Source of the DNA: Zingiber officinale
Lineage: Eukaryota; Streptophyta; Magnoliopsida; Zingiberales; Zingiberaceae
DNA length: 64,000 nt
Reading direction: 5' to 3'
Assembly (NCBI RefSeq): GCF_018446385.1
Contig: NC_055990.1
Coordinates: 25,319,891 to 25,383,890 of the forward strand
Shown: one piece after another, positions 58,850 to 64,000 of the stretch
Position numbering within the stretch: the stretch's first letter is position 1
How the letters are laid out: each line of letters starts with the position of its first letter
The notes under the pieces: model-generated
The model's input: only the letters and a program-made list of their open reading frames with translations
Database searches by the model: none
Told to the model about the DNA's origin: nothing
Program-made: the position numbers and the translations under genes

Positions 58850-60325
58850 TTGCTCGCCTTTTAACGTCGAATTTTACCGTTAGCGCCTGACGACCTTCCG
58901 CTCGGAGAGTTTATAGACGCCGGCTCGTCTCTCGATTTTTAACGTCGGAGCTCGATGGCCTTCCGTTCGGCGGGTTTATAGACGCCGGCTCGTCTCTCAA
59001 TTTTTAACGTCGGAGCTCGACGGTCTTCCGCTCGGCGGGTTTATAGACGCCGGCTCGTCTCTCGATTTTTAACGTCGTAGCTCGACGGTCTTCCGCTCGG
59101 CGGGTTTATAGACGCCGGCTCGTCTCTCGATTTTTAACGTCGGAGCTCGACGGTCTTCTGCTCGGAGGGTTTATAGATGCCGGCTCGTCTCTCGATTTTT
59201 AACGTCGGAGCTCGAAGGTCTTCCGCTCGGCGGGTTTATAGACGCCGGCTCGTTTCTCGATTTTTAACGTCGGAGCTCGACGGTCTTCCGCTCGGCGGGT
59301 TTATAGACGCCGACTCGTCTCTCGATTTTTAACGTCGGAGCTCGACGGTCTTCCGCTCGGCGGGTTTATAGACGCCAGCTCGTCTCTCGATTTTTAACGT
59401 CGGAGCTCGACGGCCTTTCGCTCGGAGGGTTTATAGACGTCGGCTTGTCTTTCGATTTTTAACGTCGGAGCTCGACGGTCTTCCGCTCGACGGGTTTATA
59501 GATGCCGGCTCGTCTCTTGATTTTTAACGTCGGAGCTCGACGGTCTTCCGCTCGGCGGGTTTATAGACGCCGGCTCGTCTCTCGATTTTTAACGTCGGAG
59601 CTCGACGGTCTTCTGCTCTCGGCGGGTTTAGACGCCGACTCGTCTCGATTTTTAACGTCGGAGCTCGACGGCCTTCCGCTCGGAGGGTTTATAGACGCCG
59701 GCTCGTCTCTCAATTTTTAACGTCGGAGCTCGACGGTCTTCCGCTCGGCGGGTTTATAGACGCCGGCTCGTCTCTCGATTTTATACGTCGGAGCTCGACG
59801 GTCTTTCGCTCGGCGGGTTTATAGACGCCGGCTCGTCTCTCGATTTTTAACGTCGGAGCTCGACGGTCTTCTGCTCGGCGGGTTTATAGACGCTGTCTCG
59901 TCTCTCGATTTTTAATGTCGGAGCTCGACGGCCTTTCGCTCGGAGGGTTTATAGACGTCGGCTTGTCTTTCGATTTTTAACGTCGGAGCTCGACGGTCTT
60001 TCGCTCGACGGGTTTATAGACGCCGGCTCGTCTCTCGATTTTTAACGTCGGAGCTCGACGGTCTTCCGCTCGGCGGGTTTATAGACGCCGGCTCGTCTCT
60101 CGATTTTTAACGTCGGAGCTCGACGGTCTTCTGCTCGGCGGGTTTATAGACGCCAGCTCGTCTCTCGATTTTTAACGTCGGAGCTCGACGGCCTTCCGCT
60201 TGGAGGGTTTATAGACGCCGGCTCGTCTCTCGATTTTTAACGTCGGAGCTCGACGGCCTTCCACTCGGCGGGTTTATAGACGCCGGCTTGTCTCTCGATT
60301 TTTAACGTCGGAGCTCGACGGCCTT
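58850..60325. repeat. 65-bp tandem repeat array, about 22 copies, in the Tat element
   Basis: Unit: GGGTTTATAGACGCCGGCTC, then GTCTCTCGATTTTTAACGTC, then GGAGCTCGACGGTCTTCCGC and TCGGC. Successive GGGTTTATA starts at 58972, 59037 and 59102 are 65 bp apart. Variants with CTCGGAGGG instead of CTCGGCGGG recur at intervals, which suggests higher-order duplication. It lies between pol and the antisense ORF. Confidence 0.95.
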
Positions 60326-60451
60326 TTAAGGCTAACTTTGAAGCGGCCATTCGGCGAAGCTATTTGCCCTTTAATTATTTTTGCTTCCTGCATTACAAGT
60401 ACATAGGCGGCCCCAAAATATATACAAAAATGAGATACATCAGTGCACCTT

Positions 60452-63400
60452 TCACCCAGCTCGATAAGGCTGGAGATGATTCGCGCTCCATGGCCTATCC
60501 AATTGCTGCCCGTCTTCATCCTCCAAATAATAAGCGCCCGAGCGGAGCTTTTCGATGATTTTGAAGGGGCCCGCCCAAGGAGCTTCTAGCTTGCTGACGT
60601 CTCCGACCGACTTTACTTTTTTCCAGACAAGATCGCCGACCTGGAATGATCTGGGGATTACGCGTCGGTTGTAGTTTTGCTTCATCCGTTGCCGGTACGC
60701 CATCAGCCCGACGGACGCCTTGGCTCGCTCTTCTTCTACCAAATCCAGCTCCATGTTCCTCCGCTCGGCGTTGTCATCATCATAATTCTGTATCCGGGCG
60801 GACTCGACGCCGACTTCGACAGGAATAACCGCTTCGCCGCCATACACCAGATGGAAAGGCGTGACGCCCGTTCCTTCCTTTGGGGTAGTTCGGATGGCCC
60901 ATAAGACGCCCGGCACTTCATCTACCCAGCTTCCTCCCAAATGGTCGAGCCGAGCGCGCAGAATACGAAGAATTTCCTGATTGGCTACTTCGTCTTGACC
61001 ATTGCTTTGGGGGTATGCCACGGACGTGAAGTGTTGCTCAATGCCATAGCTTTTGCACCAATCTTCGAGCAACTTTCCTGTGAATTGCCGCCCGTTGTCT
61101 GAAACAAGTCGACGAGGGATGCCGAATCGACAGATGATGTGTTGCCAGATGAACTTCTTGACCATCTGCTCGGTGATCTTAGCTAGCGGCTCGGCCTCCA
61201 CCCACTTAGAAAAATAATCGACTGCCACCAGTAGAAATTTCCGCTGCCCGGTCGCCATAGGAAATGGACCAACGATATCCATTCCCCACTGATCGAACGG
61301 GCAGGATACTATGGATGCCTTCATTTCCTCTGCCGGTCGGTGGGAGAAAGTGTGATACTTCTGGCAAGAGAGGCACGTCGCCACGGTCCGAGCGGCGTCT
61401 GCTTGTAAGGTTGGCCAAAAGTATCCGGCCAGCAGGATCTTCTTAGCCAGCGATCGTCCGCCCGGATGCCCTCCGCATGATCCTTGGTGCACTTCTTGAA
61501 GGATGTACGATGCGTCTTCCCAACTTACGCATTTCAAAAGTGGACGGGAGAAAGCCTTCTTGTAGAGTTGATCGTCGATGAGTGTGAACCGGTCGACTCT
61601 CCTCCTTAGAAGCTGGGCTTCATTCAAATCGGACGGTGTAGCTCCTGAGCGGAGAAACTCCATGATGGGTGTCCTCCAGTCGCTCGGAAACGTGAGGCCC
61701 TCCATCTGGTCGACGTGCGCCACCAAAGATACTCGTTCAATTGGCTGCTGGATGGCGACCGACGTTATTGAACTTGCGAGTTTGGCTAACTCATTGACCG
61801 CTTGGTTTGCCGCTCGGGGTATCTTCTGGATAATGACTTCTCTGAAATTGGCTTTGAGCTTTTCGAAGGCTTCGGCGTAAAGTTTGAGCCGAGCGTTGTT
61901 AATCTCAAAAGTACCAGAGAGATGCTGAACGGCCAACTGAGAATCTGAATGTATAGTCACCCGTCCGGCTCCCACATGTCGAGCTGCCTGCAAACCGGCT
62001 ATAAGGGCTTCATACTCAGCTTCATTGTTTGTAGCTCTATAATCCAGCCGGACGGATAAGTGCATCTTTTCTTCTTGGGGAGAGAGCAGCAGTACTCCAA
62101 TCCCGCTTCCGAGCCGAGTGGACGATCCGTCCACAAATATTTTCCACATAGCTTCCGGCTTTGGATTCTGCACCTCGGTCACAAAATCTGCTAAAGACTG
62201 CGCTTTCACTGCCGAGCGGGGTTGATATTGAATGTCGAATTCACTCAACTCCATTGTCCACTTAATAAGCCGTCCGGACGCTTCTGGATTCAATAATACT
62301 CGTCCGAGTGGGCTATTAGTTTTGACAATGATGGTATGCGCCAGGAAGTATGGACGAAGGCGCCGAGCGGCGAGGACCAGAGCGAAGGCCAACTTCTCGA
62401 GTCCAGTGTAGCGAGATTCAGCATCTTTTAAAATATGGCTCAGAAAATATACAGGCTTTTCTCCGCTCGCCCTCACTAATGCCGAGCCGACTGCTTGCTC
62501 ATTTGAGGATAAATAGATACAAAGAGGCTCACCTACGGTTGGCTTGGCTAGCACAGGCAGAGAATTCAGATATGCCTTCAGTTCTTCGAACGCCCGATCG
62601 CATTCTTCGTCCCAGTGAAATTTAGTGGCCTTGCGCAATATTTTGAAAAAGGGCAGGCTCCGGTCGGCAGTCTTGGAGATGAACCTGGAAAGAGCAGTTA
62701 TCCGACCGGTAAAACGCTGCACTTCCCTCATATTTCTTGGAGGCGGCATATCTTGTAGAGCTTTCACCTTGCTGGGATTTGCTTCGATACCCCGCTCGGT
62801 CACTATGTAACCCAAGAAACGCCCTCCCTTTGCTCCGAACAGACACTTCTGGGGATTTAGCTTGACTCCATATTTCCGTAGCGTTCAGAAAGTTTCCTCC
62901 ATGTCTTCGAAGAGATCGGCCGCTCGGACGGACTTGATAAGAATGTCATCCACGTACACTTCCAGATTTCGCCCGATCTGCTCCTTGAACACTTTGTTCA
63001 TCAGACGCTGATATGTGGCTCCCGCGTTCTTCAATCCAAACGACATTACATTATAGCAGTAGGTGCCATTGGTTGTAACGAAGCTGACTTTTTCTTGATC
63101 TTCTGGGGCGAGCGGCACTTGATGATAGCCTTGATAAACATCGAGCATACATATCAGCTCACAGCCCGCGGTGGAGTCCACCAGTTGATCGATCCGCGGC
63201 AGAGGATAAAAGTCTTTCGGGCAAGCTTTGTTGAGATCCTGAAAATCTATGCACACTCTCCACTTATTGCCCGGCTTTGATACTAATACTACGTTTGCCA
63301 GCTAGCTCGGGAACTGTACCTCGCGTATATGGCCGGCCTCCAGGAGCTTCTCCACCTCCGCCCGGATGATGGCATTCTGCTCGGCGCTAAAATCCCTTTT

Positions 63401-63988
63401 TCTCTGCTTCACCGGCCGAGCGTCCGGTCGGACATGTAGCTCGTGCTGCGCTATGCCCGACGAAATTCTAGGCAGCTCATGCGTCGACCAGACGAAGACA
63501 TCACAGTTTCTCTGAAGGCATTTGAGCACTTCCTCTTTCTGGTTGGCCTCCAGATCGGACGCAATGAAGGTCGTGGCCTCCGATCGGGTCGGGTGAATCT
63601 GCACTTCCTCTTTTTCTTCATAGATCAAAGAGGGTGGTTTTTCAGTGATAGCGTTTACCTCGATCCGGGGCGTCTTCCGAGCGGAATTGGCTTCTGCTCG
63701 GACCATCTCGACGTAGCATCGCCGAGCTGCTAGTTGATCTCCCCGTACTTCTCCCACTTTGTCCTCAACGGGGAACTTGATCTTCTGGTGGAAGGTGGAG
63801 ACGACCGCTCGGAACTCGCTGAGCGCCGGTCGTCCCAAAATGACATTGTATGATGAGGGAGAGTCGACCACCACGAAGTTTGTCGTCCGTGTCCTTCTGA
63901 GCGGCTCCTCTCCCAATGAGATAGCCAGTCGGATCTGTCCGACCGGCTGAACTTCGTTGCCCGTAAACCCATAAAGGGGGGTCGTCAT
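60452..63988 (-). pseudogene. pol: Tat Gypsy polyprotein: protease, RT, two RNase H domains, integrase
   Basis: One minus-strand frame runs in from beyond 64000 to a stop at 60452, broken by stops at about 63302 and 62885. Protease tail: PSSYNVILGRPALSEFRAVV. RT: CIDFQDLNKACPKDFYPLPR, LDVYQGYHQVPL and VYVDDILIKS. First RNase H: KFHWDEECDRAFEELK to VYFLSHILKDAESRYTGLEK. Second, archaeal-type RNase H: IFVDGSSTRLGSGIGVLL, NNEAEYEALIAGL, IHSDSQLAVQHL, with Asn in VNELAKLAS where Asp is usual. Integrase: HQGSCGGHPGGR..CLSCQ zinc site and D,D,E motifs (WGMDIVGPFP, LVSDNGRQFTG, SNGQDEVANQEILR), then a C-terminal SFQVGDLVWKKVK module. Both stops fit single-base changes from Trp and Arg codons. The 5' gag lies outside the window. 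Confidence 0.93.
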
Positions 63989-64000
63989 GGGCAGCAGCTC

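Larger units (their letters stand above)
53120..64000 (-). mobile_element. Tat-lineage Ty3/Gypsy retrotransposon, minus strand, 5' end outside the window
   Basis: Read on the minus strand: protease-RT-RNase H-second RNase H-integrase polyprotein (from beyond 64000 to 60452), a 65-bp repeat array (60325-58850), an ORF in the opposite sense (58527-56332), a purine-rich tract, then the 3' LTR (55682-53120). The second, archaeal-type RNase H and the extra antisense ORF with tandem repeats before the 3' LTR are known traits of the Tat lineage (RIRE2, Retand, Grande, Ogre relatives). Confidence 0.9.

Noticed and set aside
58850..60325. CRISPR-like regular array
   Set aside because: The units are head-to-tail 65-bp repeats with no unique spacers, inside a plant retrotransposon.

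Overview
The window is plant nuclear DNA. It has intron-rich genes with GT..AG splicing, plant-only families (an RLT homeobox-DDT protein, a Shaker K+ channel with a KHA domain, a Dof factor, and relics of CBP60 and CIPK genes), Au-type SINEs, and a large nest of Copia and Ty3/Gypsy retrotransposons. The protein style and repeat load suggest a monocot, perhaps a ginger relative; the species is an inference I cannot prove from the sequence.

Layout. 1-13.6 kb: one complete 18-exon gene for a RINGLET-type chromatin-remodelling partner. Its second intron holds a TIR element with a SINE inside it and a second SINE, and one exon has a recent 76-residue tandem duplication. 15.8-19.7 kb: an 11-exon KAT-type potassium channel gene, with a 385-bp tandem repeat in one intron. 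21.2-21.7 kb: a short Dof gene on the minus strand. 21.7-31.2 kb: AT-rich DNA with a solo LTR, a CACTA-like terminus carrying a MITE, a hAT-like element, a SINE and a CBP60 pseudogene.

31.2-50.1 kb: two remnants of what looks like one CIPK kinase gene lie in the right order on the same strand, about 18.5 kb apart. Between them is a nest: a decayed Copia element split by a 7.28-kb gag-only LTR element (perfect TTTGT target duplication), a second Copia gag fragment, and a minus-strand non-coding Gypsy-type element with three tandem arrays. 50.3-53.1 kb: a SIRE/Maximus-like Copia remnant. 53.1 kb to the window end: a minus-strand Tat-lineage Gypsy element with a 3' LTR (itself split by a solo LTR with a CGCCC target duplication), an intron-containing ORF antisense to pol, a 65-bp repeat array, and a pol region with two RNase H domains that runs off the window.

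The three host genes look independent: chromatin regulation, K+ transport and transcription. The most unusual signal is inside the LTRs of the gag-only family. Serial short inverted repeats share a loop motif, but their stem sequences change from unit to unit with both sides changing together, which suggests selection on a folded RNA or DNA structure. No CRISPR array, rRNA gene or genuine tRNA gene was found.
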